Shown in pieces: positions 13,145 to 26,912 of a stretch of DNA of 64,000 bases (position 1 is its first letter; every line of letters begins with the position of its first letter). The notes below the pieces were generated by a model that was not told where the DNA came from, did no database searches, and saw only the letters and a list, made by a program, of their open reading frames with translations. This DNA comes from Dipylidium caninum. Its lineage: Eukaryota; Platyhelminthes; Cestoda; Cyclophyllidea; Dipylidiidae. The stretch is taken from assembly GCA_017562135.1 (NCBI GenBank), contig QEYB01000255.1, forward strand, positions 248,001-312,000. Reading direction: 5' to 3'. The translations under genes were made by a program, and so were the position numbers.

Positions 13145-13759
13145 ATGCACCTTCTGGGGGCTACACTCCCCTTCTTGTGTCTTTGCCATATAGCAAAGGC
13201 ACTTATGTTAGATGAAGATGTGTACTCAGAGATGGATTTGCCCGACGGCTACCTTATAGACGAGGGAAGCCCTTTCCTAAATGACTTTGAGGAAGATGAG
13301 GACAATGAAGATCATGACGGATGGGCGGTTGTGAACGAGAGTGAGATCACCCAACTCCTAAATCGAATCCAGGAGGCCGAGGAGAAGGAGAACAGAGACG
13401 GGGTGGAGACCCACACTCCTCACGGAAACGCCAAAATTGGTGGAGAGTCTACTGAAACGATGCCAGTAGAACCTATGAATGAAACGAAAGAGACCGAGGA
13501 GGCATCGCACCCTCCCGCCGTAGCGACGCCGGCCCCCACGATGGCCACCGCCAAATCCCCTGACTTCTGGTCCACGCATGCGACAGCGAAGAACGAGGAG
13601 GTGAGTGAACTGCCACCTGGAGAAGCTACCAAGGCGTCCGGGGCTGCCACGGCGACGGCAGCCGCGGTGGGCGACGGAAGTACCGCAAGTCCCGCTATTG
13701 CGGACATAACGTGGGATTCTACCGACCACACAGGTATGGTAACTTCTGAACTACAGTAA
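13145..13759 (+). CDS. Single-exon acidic secreted protein, unknown function
   Basis: A 204-residue protein that I do not recognise. Residues 1-19 (MHLLGATLPFLCLCHIAKA) look like a cleavable signal peptide: short n-region, Leu/Cys-rich core, small residues at the cut. The mature part starts with an Asp/Glu-rich segment (about residues 20-60, with DFEEDEDNEDHD) and passes into a Thr/Ala/Pro/Glu-rich tail with Asn-Glu-Ser and Asn-Glu-Thr sequons, compatible with a mucin-like or glycosylated secreted product. The open frame extends upstream to 13091, but the TATA box at 13094 and the signal peptide favour 13145. A poly(A) signal follows the stop by 75 bases. A GTATGG at 13734 could be a donor, which would make this a first exon; the nearby poly(A) signal argues against it. 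Confidence 0.7.
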   Translation: MHLLGATLPFLCLCHIAKALMLDEDVYSEMDLPDGYLIDEGSPFLNDFEEDEDNEDHDGWAVVNESEITQLLNRIQEAEEKENRDGVETHTPHGNAKIGGESTETMPVEPMNETKETEEASHPPAVATPAPTMATAKSPDFWSTHATAKNEEVSELPPGEATKASGAATATAAAVGDGSTASPAIADITWDSTDHTGMVTSELQ

Positions 13760-13834
13760 TAAGAAACGGTGGTCCGAACACATTATAGAATCACCTATTG
13801 TTGTTAAATATAAAATAGCATGTGGAATATCCTC

Positions 13835-13840
13835 AATAAA
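13835..13840 (+). terminator. Poly(A) signal AATAAA
   Basis: Canonical hexamer 75 bases after the stop codon of the acidic secreted-protein gene, followed by a GT/T-rich stretch (GTTTGCGTGT) typical of a downstream element. Confidence 0.65.
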
Positions 13841-13859
13841 GTTTGCGTGTCCATAGAAA

Positions 13860-16800
13860 CCTGCATTGTACAAGTCACCGCAGGCCCACCTCTGTGGACC
13901 TAGTGCTCTGACCCTTTCATTGAACTGATTGGTCTTAAAGACAGACCAGCCTCTTGCTGCAGTTCATGTCTCCGCCTCTTCTCCCTCCGAAAGATAACTA
14001 CAAACGCATGGGACATCGAAAATGGCCGAAAAAGCCTAGCTTTGCTAAAAACCGTTATTTTAACAAGGTTTTTACGTTGGATAAGCGAGCACCACGCCAG
14101 TGAATTCACAAATCGTGGTATGAGGAACGTAAGGTTCAGATATGCACCATCGAGGACAATTTGAGAAATTAGTCGTTCCAATTCGACCCATGACTCTTTT
14201 GCCTCTGTCGCCGTCTCCTATTCACATTGTGGGTTCGAAAGTGGCCTGTCCACATTATTTTTTGTGGTACAAACCAACACCCCTGACGCCAGGGAGCCAA
14301 CGGCCCCCGCTGGGTCCCGTCTGATGGAACAGGCCTCCTCGCGGCCGTCATGCGGGCAACTTCAGAACAACCCAGAGGGTTCCCTTCACTGCCCCAGTTG
14401 GTGATCCACCCTCATCTCATTGTGCCATTTGTCGACCAGTTTACTTGACTCGTTAGTATTTCAAGGGGTCTGTCATGCGTAAGGTGTTAGAAAATCACAA
14501 GTCTCTGACAATTCTGCACCAGGTAACTGCCCCTTTTCCGCAGAAAGCAATGACGGCGGTGAGTAGCGCCGACCCCCACTGCCTCTCCCCTTGGGACTGG
14601 TATAAACCCAGCCACACTTTTTTAGGTCTCGGGCTTCGATGAAACCAAAAAAGTGAACTTAAATGTGGGGGGGAATTGTGAGAATTCCGACAATTATGGA
14701 GGGCTTGTGGGAGAGTTGTGGCCTGTGACGCCTGCTGCGAAATGAAGTAGCCGAGTGTGGCGGAGTCCAGCATCCGCTCCACCCCACTCGGCGCACGGCG
14801 TCGAGGTCGCCTGTGGTGTGAGGAAATAGCGACAGAAAGTGAATGTAAACGAGTAATAACAATTGAGGCGGCCTAGATAAACTGCTAAGAGAGGAATAAA
14901 CAAGTGGGCCGGAGTCTCACCGATTAAACTTCCGTCGGTAAGGTTGGCCAGCCCAGACACCGCCCTGTCTGCAGCTTCGGATTCAGAGCCTCCATGGGCC
15001 GAAATCTACGCCCGTTGGTGCGTCCTAATTTTTCTCTTCAAGGGAGAGTTCGACTTATCAGGCAGCCTAGGTCGCTCCATCATCCAAGCTAGGATTCACT
15101 CAGAGATGAAAAAGCCTGACGGGAATGAATAAATGCTACTCAATTTCTCGATTGTTCTTCCTACGAGGGGAGGGAAAGAGGAATTTGAAAACAACTTCCA
15201 GAAAACATGTGAGAGGGGGAGGGAGGGGAATATAGTGGTGAGGAGCGCAGGGCGCTCGGTAGGAAAATATTCCCAGCTACGTTTTGGGGGGGGGGAGGCA
15301 AAGAGTAGGGCCCCCGCTGCGTGGTGGCGAGCGCGTTGGCAGACTGATTGGGCCGCCTAGAACACTCTTCTGGGGACTGTGCTGACATACACCTTCCGCT
15401 GACACGAAACGCAAGAGGCACACACAATTTCCTTCCACAGGTCAAAAATTTAAGATTATACCGTGGACAGGAGGAGTCCTTCCCGATCCCATTGGGGGGA
15501 AACATCGCGACCACGTCTACTGGCGGGACAATTAACCACGGCATAGACGGTGAAATTTTGCTCAAATAACCCGAGTCCACTTCGTTATGTGAGTAGCCGC
15601 GATTCAGTGCATACGAATGCATCCAAAACAGTCAACGCGCTAACACCGTGGGAGTGTGTTATTGTGCGTCTTCGAATGGTACACGGAGTCTCGATCTCCT
15701 CCCTCTCCTCGGTGCAGACGGCGTGGAGAGAGCAAATCGGCCCTCAAGGGAACCAAATGAGAACACCACTGATTTGGGAACCTGGCGGAGTTTCGCTCCT
15801 CCTGAACGCCAGCTAAATGTCATGCCCAACGACTGTATAGTTTTTTTATGGCATCAGCCATCCCGTGAAATGAGAGAAATGAAACGCTCCTTAAGTGGCT
15901 TTGATGGGAAGGGAGGATTAACGTAGTAGCTTGCTCGACTTCGCCGTGGTCGGCTCTTTAAGAAGTTTCGAATTTACTTCCTTTATTTTAGCCGACTGCG
16001 TACCAGTCAAAGTTGTCGATTAAAAAACTGTTGCGTACAGGTAAAACTAATGTGATAAGGCAGGCATTCTTGGCTGGAATGTTAGCCGAGTCAGTTATCG
16101 CCTGTTCGCGTGCATCCGAGGTACAACAAGTCAGATCCAGAACTTGCGTCGCCTTAAAAAGCATTAAAGCCTCGCATGGATAAGCTTAACTGACACTTTG
16201 GGGCTAAATGAGGAGTCACCTACTTCTTCATGAGTCGACAAAAGGAACCACGTTTTTCATCAACGCGCCAAGGGTGGCGGTCACCACACAGAACTGAGGG
16301 AGTTTTGGTCGGAATGAAGTGTGCAAGTGAATAAATTAACGAGTATTATAACCTGCACTTGCGCCTCCGAGTAGCGTATGGCTCTGCAAGACGGAAAGTG
16401 TCGCACGGAGTGTCGTACTCTAAGTTGGACCAAAGAGTTGAGTTGGACACGCTGATTTACAGCGCTGCAGCGGCTTCAGACCGCCCTTCCGAAACAATGC
16501 GACACCTTTCTGATTAGGGTTTTTGGGCAAGTGGACGTCCTCGGGGCCCAGAGGCTGCGCTGCTTGGCGCAAGGACAAGAGGTCGCAGACTGACCCCAGT
16601 GCCGCATAGAAGCGACCCGGTGCGAAAAGTTTACTGAAATGGTTTTAGTACAGGTGATGCACCAGACTTTCTCACCTGTTTAAAGAGCCCTTGTCTGCGG
16701 GCTTCGCATCTAACAGTTTCTCCGTCCTCCACGGTAACATTAGGGCTCAGTGCTCGCGCACACTGTCTATTCCGAATTGGTCACACGAAAGGCGGCGGCA

Positions 16801-18700
16801 AGCAGAGAATTAATTTAAGGGGGCAATCACTCTCACTACCTCTGGGTGGGTTCCAGGTTGAAATGAGAAACAGAGAAAATAATTAGACTGAGATCCGGGA
16901 AACAATAAGACGACGTATAACTGAAGAAGATACTCAGTAACCAAATGATAGCACAAAACTTCGAGGAAGAATGTTAATTTTCTTTCTTAGGGACTTGCTT
17001 TTTTAATGTCTTGATTAATTTCTTTCCTACCCATCTGAAATAGTTTGACAGAGAGGAAGAAGGCTACTTTTACCATAAGTAAAAGCTGGAGTGAATAGAC
17101 TACGAAACTCCGATAGACGACAGTGAAAAACGCAAGGTCAGACTACCAACACAAAACTCCAAATGGATGCTGTATGGCTGTGCCATGTTAAAGGGACTTC
17201 AGTCGCACTGGCCCCGCCAGCGTTACTAGAGGAGTTGTTTAGCAAGCATGACTAGGAATAGAATGCCACTTTTAATATAAAACCCATTCACATTTGACGA
17301 AACACGGGTCGAACCGTAATAAGTCAGCTAAAATTTTTCAACCTGATGATGGAAAGAACTCAGAGTCCATGCTGTAAGCAGTCAAACGAACGACGTAGAC
17401 TATTCCTTTCAGGCCCACTTCCTTTGACTTCTGTTGCCGACGAGCGCCAGTCGCTATCCGCCGACCGTCGCCTTCGATCAAACAAGACTCGTTGCAGAAC
17501 GGTGTGGAGCAACAGTGCGGAGTGACGCCTGTAAAAATCTCTTCCTGATACTTTGGTCACATTGCTATTCCGTCCAGAGTCGGGAGAGCAGTCTACGAAG
17601 TCACGAAAATTATAAATGGCCCATGAAATCATCAGCATGTTTGTGGCAATGAAATCGCGGTCTGATTTTCCTTTTAACTCACGAGAGTTTGATGCATATT
17701 TGGAGACGCTTTCAGGGTATTTGACTTCTACAACGAACTAAAAACTGTACTTAATTCCTCATCACTCAACCCTCCTCTCAACTTAGCGATTTTATCCCCC
17801 AGGGGGCGAGTCGAGCACAAACTCTAACCGACTCGGAGTTGGTGTGACCTCCTCCGCGCAATGACTTCAGCTGTGGCCTGCAGCGCCTCGGAGCGAGGCG
17901 GGTTGCGCCTCATTTATCTCGAGCCAGTGGTGTCAGTGTCTCTCCCCAGCCCGAATATTCATCACGCGCCACTTACTCATTTATCAGTGGCATTTTGTCA
18001 TGGTATTGCGTACTCCGGGGGGCAACATTAGGTGCAAATGGACCGAGTAATAAACTAATCGCCTACCCGTCATTTCACCCAAAACGTACTACTTCACACC
18101 CTACTGACGCAAGAGCAACGAACGGAGCGTGTCACACCCATCCGTCAGCCACACCCCTGTGCACGCTGGCACTCCTCCGCAGATTGCGCAGTCAATAAAA
18201 CAAACAATCCCGATGTCGTGGTTCGGCTTTTCTCCCATTCTTTCTCTCTCTCTCTTCCCCCTCTCTGCTCGAGGTCCGTGTTCTTCATAGTCAGAATTCT
18301 ATTCTCAGTGTGATAAAACCAATCCTTTCCTAAGTGCTGTTCTACCAATGAAAAAAGTTGAAGGAGAAACGAGTACGCAGGGGCGTCAGGATACCTTGTC
18401 AATGTCGGTGGGTCCCCTCACGACGTCATTCCGGCGGCCTGGAGCATGGCCCGATGCGCCTGCTGCGTGGCATGAGACGGCAAGGACTTGCGTGTCGTCG
18501 TAAACGGCCTTGTTTAAACACACCAAGGGCCGCGCGCGCACACCTGCGCACAGTCAGTCGAGGCGCCTCATTGGAGGAGGCGCTAAGGTCACACGCCGCC
18601 GCCCATGCTCCCGACGCGTCGGTAGCCCAATCGCCGTCGCCGTGTGTGCGGTGAGCAGGTGCGCCAACACTCTGCACCTCGAGCCATTGGTATGTGGCGG
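13860..18700. other. No supported gene
   Basis: Only short overlapping frames. An acceptor-like CCACAG at 15436-15441 is followed by a moderate open frame, but I see no donor partner or family match. The 17.8-18.7 kb part is GC-rich and could hold upstream regulatory DNA for the gene at 18754. Confidence 0.4.
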
Positions 18701-18711
18701 TCTCACAAGCC

Positions 18712-18719
18712 TATTTAAA
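18712..18719 (+). promoter_or_regulatory. TATA-like box of family member C
   Basis: TATTTAAA lies 35 bases before the ATG at 18754. The spacing leaves a very short 5' leader. It supports the gene starting here and not in an upstream exon. Confidence 0.5.
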
Positions 18720-18753
18720 CGGGCCTCGGAGAAGCCTCCCCTTATAGAGGAAT

Positions 18754-20004
18754 ATGGTGTTCAGACAGGCTCCAACCGCACGCGATCCCTTTGAGCCCTA
18801 CGATACTTCACAGATCGTCCACACTTCGCCTCAAATGCTGTTTATGGTTCGTGAAATTGTCTCCACTCTGAACACGTTCAGGCAAGGTGAGTTTTTTTGA
18901 CTCCATTGTACGTGCTTTAGCCCCATCCTTGCGTACACCGGTCAGCTAAAGGGTCGCTTTTGCCTTTTTACAGACATCGAAGCTGTGAATGGAAATTGCG
19001 AGATCTCGACAGGTCAGTTGTCCCTTGTTGACTGAGAGCAATACCGTTTCGGTAGAGTTGACCAGTTTCCTTATTTCTTTCATATCAGATCCGGCAGACA
19101 TTCGTGTCCTTCTTTGCGGAGATGCGAAAGACTTAAAACAATGCGTAAAAGCTGTTTCAGAAGCGGTCAACAATGACCCGTTCATCCTCTCACGGATCAT
19201 CGTGGCCATCGAAGATGTACGTTTACGCGAGTTCTTCTCTCTCGTCTACGCCTAACTATGGCGCAGTTACACAAACCTGCCCGGTGTTGCCACTCTCTCC
19301 TGTGTAATTCTCTAGTCATAACCACGTGATGATGCCTGTCACACTGTTTAAACGTGATAGTTCAAACCGGTGCGTAAACGCACCGTGAGTGAATTCATGC
19401 TGACAGAGCCGCACCCCATAACCGCGCACGCGCACAAAGGCCGCGTATGTCGGGGAGGCCAAGTGACATCTTTGATTACTCCGACAGGTCTTGCCCTTCG
19501 CAAATGGGATTCTCGAGATCTCAAAACCACAGATTGTCGAGTGGAACGAGGCCGATTACGAAGAATACCTTGTTGAGCGTGTGAAGCGTCGGAATGACCA
19601 CTTCGTCATCGGTTTGGCGGTCGACCTCTCGCCTACGATTCGTCGAGTGAGGAGGGTCCGTCATCTGCTGGAAAAGGTGGGACCCCTCGCCGAGCAGAGC
19701 GATTTTTCTGTTATGCACACTAAGGCCTCTCAAATGACTGGGGTGCAATCGTCATCTTTTGCAGGATGGGACTCTCATAATACCCAACGAAGGCAAGGGC
19801 TGGAGGACAGCGTACCCAGAATTGCTCGCGAGTTTCGTCGCCGATGGGGGACGCTTTTTGACCATGATAGACTGCGTCCCCGGATCTGCCGAGGCCATAA
19901 GGGACTCAGAGCTCTTTCCGCCCTTGGAGAAGCGGCTGCTCCCTAAACCTGGACTAATTGACATGCGAGAGGTGATACATCAGTCCTCACCGAAAGGAAA
20001 GTAG
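18754..20004 (+). CDS. Unrecognised small protein, family member C (five exons)
   Basis: Exons 18754-18886, 18974-19012, 19089-19216, 19488-19676 and 19765-20004 join with matching phases (1, 1, 0, 0) and consensus GT-AG borders into 242 residues ending in TAG. No signal peptide or membrane span is evident. I do not recognise the product, but its end aligns with the intronless genes at 49497 and 55327: TLIIPNEG (166-173) against AIFITSGT and AIIVIPGN, YPELL (180-184) against YPRML and YPRLL, and RDSELFPPL (209-217) against FDSELFATE and FDPTIFSHP. Earlier parts (IRVLLCGD, SRIIVAIED, HFVIGLAVDL) look like alternating beta strands and helices. The gene structure is well supported, function unknown. 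An aldehyde-dehydrogenase reading was considered and dropped. Confidence 0.72.
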
Positions 20005-23000
20005 AACCCGGTGGCTGTGTTATCTCCCTACCCCTTGAGCCCTATTTCTAGTCACTTTTTCACTCTCCTTGTGTTTGTCTATTTCGAAACAATTTTATGT
20101 TTTTTTTTCGCGTCTTCTTCCTTGTTCCCGGACTGTGGGCCAATGCTCCTCCGCCCCCATGGAAGACCATTTTAGCCATGTTTTTGTTGATCCGGTCCTT
20201 TCGTTCCCCTTTACATATAAGAGCTCCCCCACGAAGTGGCCCCCGGGCCCCGGCTCCCCGCCCCCTTGACAGGGTGACCATCAGACGTGAGCAGGGCCAG
20301 CACCAAGATTGGGACAAAAGCGCTTAAGTGCCCGGAAGCTGCACATACGGTGGACCACCATTAAGGGAGAACTGAGATAAGAGAACAAGAGATAATGCTG
20401 TCATAACGAGTGGGCTCCGGTTCTTCGGAGGTATGGATGCGATGCATAAGTCGTCAGAGGTTTGGATAGTTCAAATACGAAACCGATAATGTCAGTGTGC
20501 TTTCAAATAGCCGAGCGAGCAAAATTATGGTGCATTAGTCGATGGTAGCAACGTTTCCGGTGCAAATTACCGCGTCGGCCTACCCGTTGTCGATGAAGGT
20601 AGGTTTAACAATGAAATTCACCGATGTTTGCATTGCCTGCGACACTCAGTTAGGGAGATTCGTTGGAGTCGATTTCAGATCCCAAAGACGCACTAACACT
20701 CGGGTCGCTTGGTCGCACCGAAGCCGGACATGAGGCGTCCGAACAGATGCTCGACAGAGTTGAGCGATGAGGAAGCGAGGCTTTCGAACTTAACTCCCCT
20801 CCATAAGAGGAACTGGACTGAACAACACTCTCAGAGCACAATAAAGCGAAACATGGAACAGGCAGATGCTGCAAGGGTCGCAGGGTGGTGGACATAACCG
20901 ACGCATGAAAATCCGCTTCTGACACCTGGCTACTGACGGTTGCATGGCACGCATTTAGAGGATGATGAGAAGTGTCGAACGCGAGTTACCCGTGCACGGA
21001 AGTGTCGTAGAGCGCGATGGAGCCGGGTATTTCCGCCTCCTCGCCATCAGTGACCTCGTAACAACAGACATCAGACTGTGGCTAAAGTAAGGCGCTGTTC
21101 AAAGATGATCACGGCAGCCGCCCTGAAGCTGAGAAGATGGCGAGGCGTTGCGACGGTAAGCCGAGCCTCGTCGACACGAGGCAGGGCATTAACTGCGCTG
21201 GGGCCACATGAGGGCCTCTCCTCGGCGCCGCCATGGCCCTAATCTCCACGTGTCTCGGCCCGATGCGGCTGGTGCATTAGGAAATTCCCCGCCTCCGTCT
21301 GCCCCCATCATGCCACACAGTCTTGCGTTGCGCACCGGGGCATGCGTAGCGAAAGCAATGAGGGCGTGGTGCTAGAACCCACGCCAAATCGTTCCAGCGC
21401 ATTTGCATAGAACGTTCTCCTATGTGGATGTAGACCAAGCAAACTATTGGCGCGAAACCACGTGGGTTGACTGCCTCAGCGATGTGAACTTTTGAAGGTC
21501 CCCAGAAGAGGAGCAACAGACGCGAGTTGGTGCTCAGGCATACCGAAGTTGGTTTTTCACGAGCATAGATGGTTCGCCTTTCTATGCGACTGGTTCACCA
21601 AATGAAGGACCCTAGAAAGAATTGGGTGAAGTGGAGGCTCCGAAATCTTGGTACCAAACTCTACTTCCTGAGGGTAAACTTCGTATAATTTCAACTATTA
21701 AAAGCCGTGCACACGGCTTGTATTTTTCGTATTTGCCTTGGAGGCCAACAATTTCCGCCGGGCCCTCAAGTGAGAGGGACATGAGTACAGCCAATGAGGC
21801 GAAACCGTCCTCCATCATTGCCCCCGAAGTTGGTCAATTGTCGAGAAAAAGTGGGACGAACGACATGAGAGGGGAAAACCAAACTCGCGTCTCTTAGGCC
21901 CACCTTACACCACCAAATCGGCAACCTAAGTGGCAGCTTGACCCTGTACTGGAGGGAGAATAAAATACCAAGGAGGATCTCACAAAGCATCCTTAGACTA
22001 AACGTTAAGTAATTTTCCGAGAAAACGATCCAAGTTAGCGAGTGGGTCACATTTGATGGAAGAAGTGTGTTTCCTTTGCATAGATGAATTTTATAACTCC
22101 AAGGAAGGCTAATAATTACAGACTGGGTGGAATTCCTCGAAGGACGGATGCCCGAGGACGGTCGCGAGTCGCCCGCCCGAGGGCGTGTCACATGCCGCAG
22201 ACATTAAAAGTGGCTGCTGCGTCGTACGTGCAAGTCACTAGTCACCGTAATTTAAATACGCAAACTAACAAACGGCATGGGTGGGATGTCTCGGGGCAAA
22301 CTCGCGATTTATCAAAATATATCTTGTTGAATTTGGACAGAGGTGCAATGCAAGAAGGTAAAATTGATATTTCAACAAAAAATTCAGTTTACCCTGTTCG
22401 CACTCAAACAAAAGTGATTTTCACAGCACCAGAGAGATGAGTGAGAGGCTTGAGATATTTATTCCACCAATTACTTTATTCTACTCATACAAGGTGAAAA
22501 GGGGGCCGTTTCGGAACGTTGTAACGCCAAAATCGCATCTCCTTTGAAGAGTTCTTTGCGCTGATGCCTGAGTCGGTGGAGAAGGGACTGGACGGCGGTT
22601 GAGGGACATGACCTTTTCTAAACACAGGCGAAAGAGTGATGGTGTCGCGAATTGCGTGTTTCTACACTCATGCCCGAACGCCGATTCCTCGTTCCGCAGC
22701 ATGGCCTGAAGTGGTGAGGACGGCTTAATTCACAAACGGATGTAGTCAAACGCCCCACTGCCACGTATGTGTCGATGGCTTTTTCGCCACTTTTTTTAGA
22801 AGACGAGGTGGCGCAAACATGCCTTTGGGACAGGGAGCGGCGGCAATGTGAGGCCAACCTCAAGAGCTCCTTTAATAGGCTGACGGTTACGCAGATGAAA
22901 ACCTGGGAGGAGATTACCTTAGTAAATTGGCCCCATAAAGTGTATTTCGAAGTAGTGGGAAAAGGCGAGCAGCTTGCCCCGAATGCATCTGGCAGATATT

Positions 23001-26000
23001 CAAGGCTGTGAATCGTTGCGGACCGAAGGAGACACGACGTCGTACGCAACACCCGAGTATTATGTTTGGACTTTGAATAGGTTTTGTTTGATGTATTCAT
23101 TATCGGCGACTACCTCCACTTTGCCAATGACAAGTGAATAAAATCTAGGCACTCACATGCGTCGTGGACTTCTGACAAGCGTCGCTAAGGTACGAGGGCG
23201 CCGAGTAGCTGCCCGCCATATTCCACTTAAAAGGCTAATTTATTACCATTTTTTAGCATTTCTTAAGGATATTTTTAGTGAGGAACAACCCGATCGAGGT
23301 TTCTAAACCTACGTGATGGATTTTATTTATTCGCAATTGGTTTTACTCAGAACTGCAGCGGAGAATGCGAGCCGGAGCCGACTCGGCCACCAGTCGGCGA
23401 GGGGGACGGCGGTGGGTTGATACTCAACAGACGGCTCTCAAGGGGGCTTAAGAAGGCTGCAAATCTAGGGAAATTGGACTGCAGAGCAAAGTGGAGTTCG
23501 GATCACTGCAAGTTGAAGGAATTTTGCCGAATTCAGATGCAGATTTGCCACAACATCCTACCAAAATATGCCACACAGTTTAGGGATTTCCCCTTCAGTT
23601 GGATGTTTATAATCGAATTATGCCGCGAGAGGCATTGTTGGAAGTAAATTGCATTTCATGTCTATGGTAAACTCAGAAAATACACAGAGATAAGGCGAGG
23701 ATAGGTATAGTCTTTGCAGTCCCTCTGAAATTTTCTTTTCAAAGAAACTTTAAAGTCGCTGATGACTCCTGAGAGACCTCCTTAGAACACATCAAACGCT
23801 TACATGCTCCGTTACGGCACTCGTGAAGGGTGACGAGGCCACGGAGTCTCGGATGACATGGCCCGCGGGACTGCTGAAGTGCACGATGCGACATTAGCGC
23901 CCAACCGGGCCTCACTATCTTTGCGGTTTGTCCTCAGGACTCCCTGTAAAGTACGTCCACATCTCCTACCAATGCAAAGTGCTAAATTGGTCGAATGCGG
24001 AGAACTTCCACGGTAGTCTGCTTGAGACCCGCGCTGTGTACTTATTCACTTCAAGAGAGCCGGGGTTTGACAATTTGGAGATCACGAGAGGACGCCCCAT
24101 TGAACTCCGGGTGTCAAGTGGCCGCCGCATGACGGATTCCGAGATCGCCGCCGGATTCTATAGAGAGACGTTAATGATTTCGTGACACGATTTACGTTTC
24201 CCACCCGCTTTTACCGAAGAGGAATAGGAGGAAGTCGCCTAAATCAAAAGCAAATAGGATTAACAGACAGTGTGCTCGAGTTAAAAAGCTAACTTCTCGA
24301 CTTTATTTAATGGAAACCATTTCATAGGAGACAGCTTAAAATGCAGGACTACGGCGAATAGCCGCACAAAACGGAGCCACTGAGGGGAGGCGACGTGCTT
24401 TCGAATGCTCTAACGTTTGGATAAAATGGAAGGAGCCTGGAAAATTGATCACAACACACATACGAAATGAGGTAGGCTGTAGGAACATCACAGCTCTTCG
24501 ACGAACGGAGGCGCCTGGCAATATAATCCACAGCAGCGTATCGTGCTACAAAGTCTAATGCTATAGTCGAGGTGTGCTACACAGAGGATCGAGAATACTT
24601 CCTGATCTTCACCTGGCATTAGTGAAGCCCTTTTCAATGATCGCAATCCTTTGGAGTCGAAACGTTTAAAGTAACAAAAGGGAGGAGGAGGGGACATTTG
24701 ACGCCAGCCAGAACTGGAGCGAGGGGGCTGTTCGTGTGTGCAGCGCCTTCGGTGGGGAGAGGCCGCCCTCCGCCAGGCCCTGGCTCGTCCCGCTGGTGCC
24801 ACAGCCGCGAGATTTGCGGACGATGCTCGTAAGCGAAGCTGATTTGAATCGTGGGCGAGAACGCGTAGAAAATTTCACACTAGACACTCACTTAAATGTA
24901 GGCTACTGCTCCCCGATTCCGCCATTGCGTGGGATACTTTCACGACATCTTTGCTAATAACTGCCAAGGCAGGCCCTCGCAATAAGTCTTGAAGACTTTG
25001 ACTCTTTTTATCAAACCTACTATAAACCTCCTTTTGTAAAACTTAAAACAAACACGTGCCATAGTGGTGGGGAGCATCGCAGTCAAGTGGAGCGAATTCG
25101 AGTAATGAAACTAAAGTATTAGCTAAAGTGGATCTTCATGAATTACCAACGAGATTGTGCTGACAAAAACCCACTTACAATCTTCAACTGTGGATTTCAC
25201 GATGGTGAGGAGGGAACATTCAGTACGGGCGATGGCTCACTTTACTTGCAGGGCAATGCGTAACACATTCATGCACACACGGTTCCATGAATATTTAATG
25301 AAATGGCAATGAACAAACGGCAACTGCACCACCTCCCGCCGCATACCGGTGTGTGCTAAATGGGATGCTTCGTATGTCATTTGCACGAGCAAAATAATTT
25401 TCCTCTTTTTGAATTTTCGACTTCATAGGGTAAGTCTACCCTTCAAGGGTGATTGCGACGGGACTGCTCTGCAAACCCTTAAACTAGTTCAGCCTTACGA
25501 GTTAGTCGAGCCTTGACGCTGGCCCTTCCATTGCCGCAGAGACGAGCCGTGGCCCCACGCTCCAGACATGAGGACGTCACCTCTTGGAAGGGTTATTCGA
25601 CAGCCAGAGAGAAATCCGTGCTATTGTTGGTGTCGGCCGCATGCATAAACAGAGAAATGGATGTCGTAGCACGCAGTGGGCAAGGCCGATTCGCGTGATA
25701 GCCGTGCAGAGACGGCCCGCAGCCATGTGAAACGCACTTTTAATCCCTCCTACTCCGTGCCACATTCGCTTTTCTCACGCGTAGACTCCGACACGTTTAA
25801 TAGGTGCACGAAGGCGTGGATGGGCGGTTCTGCCCTGACATTCCTTGAATGCGCTGTGCCAGATCGTGATCTGCGAGTTCGAGAACGAGATAAGCATTTC
25901 CATACGCGATGGTCTGGTTCAATGGTAAACATTACTTTGCATTAGGAACAAGTCAACGTTTTGGGTGTATGGAAATCACACCTTTCCAGTCGCTGTTTTG

Positions 26001-26900
26001 CTGTCGACAAAACTCTAGAGTAGCTAAAATGCTGATCCAAAGTGAGGCGATGATTTAATCTCCCCTCCGCATAACACATTGTTAAGACTAATTGTGAGAC
26101 AAATCGTGGGCCTATAAAGTTTTCATTAATATATTTCTTGCGATACTTTAACAAAAAGGCATTCTTCCGAGATAATTAACATGTTTAGCGCCGTGAAAAC
26201 TCGAACCAGATTTCTACGCCGGCCATATCCGTGTCTGAGTTGACATTCCCGTTTGTTGGTTTCATTGCATCCCGGATATACCTAACTAAAGCAGGTATGG
26301 AACCAACAATTGTTGCCGCAGTGCACTTTAAAATAAGCAGCTTCGGTCAATTGCCTCAAGCTAAGATCCAGTTTCTGACCTTAATGCAACCTCAATTTCA
26401 CACAGAAATCCGCTCTTAAAACAAATTTCAAATTAAAATGAGTTCAGAATGGCGCAGTTTTTAAGCAGGATGCTTTTCTTATTGCCAGGTCAGGAAGTAT
26501 TTGCGCAAAACACGAGCTTCCTAAGCTGTATGCTGTTAGGTCCCGAATATATTCCTTACCTTAAGGAAGGCAGATGCAAAACCCCCAAAATTAACTTTAA
26601 AACAAAACCAAATCCTGAATATCAGATGAAAAACAGAGGGAACCTCGACCATTGACCGAGTTAGGCCTTTAGCGTTAGCATCAACCACAAAATTTAAGAC
26701 ATTTGACAAAAGGAGTCCTGATATTACAGAAAGGATAGTAGATGCTTCTAAACTACCAAAATATGTCCCATTTCTGCAGTTTATTACCAGACAAGAGGAA
26801 AATAAGAAATATATTTCATAAATACAAATGTTGCCCCCTAGGCGAAAAACCACTAGGTTTGGTTACAAGTCTATTAAATGTACACATACGACTTTGAAGA
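20005..26900. other. No supported gene; a few exon-like fragments
   Basis: No coherent gene seen. Two stretches have an acceptor followed by plausible coding on the + strand: after TTTTTTAG at about 22798 (contains LWDRERRQCEANLKSS) and after TCCTCAG at about 23937 (contains YVHISYQCKVLNWSNAENFH, then a possible donor at 24013). Neither links to a neighbour or a known family. Base composition becomes AT-rich from about 25950. Confidence 0.35.
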
Positions 26901-26912
26901 GAACTACACAAG

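Noticed and set aside
13358..13731. Minus-strand frames of over 100 codons
   Set aside because: They are shadows of the acidic secreted-protein gene, caused by its GC-rich repetitive codons.
18754..20004. Reading member C as an ALDH16-type aldehyde dehydrogenase
   Set aside because: A few strings near 19100-19220 and 19900 resemble ALDH patterns, but there is no catalytic Cys or NAD-binding motif, the protein is complete at 242 residues, and the match to A and B is better.
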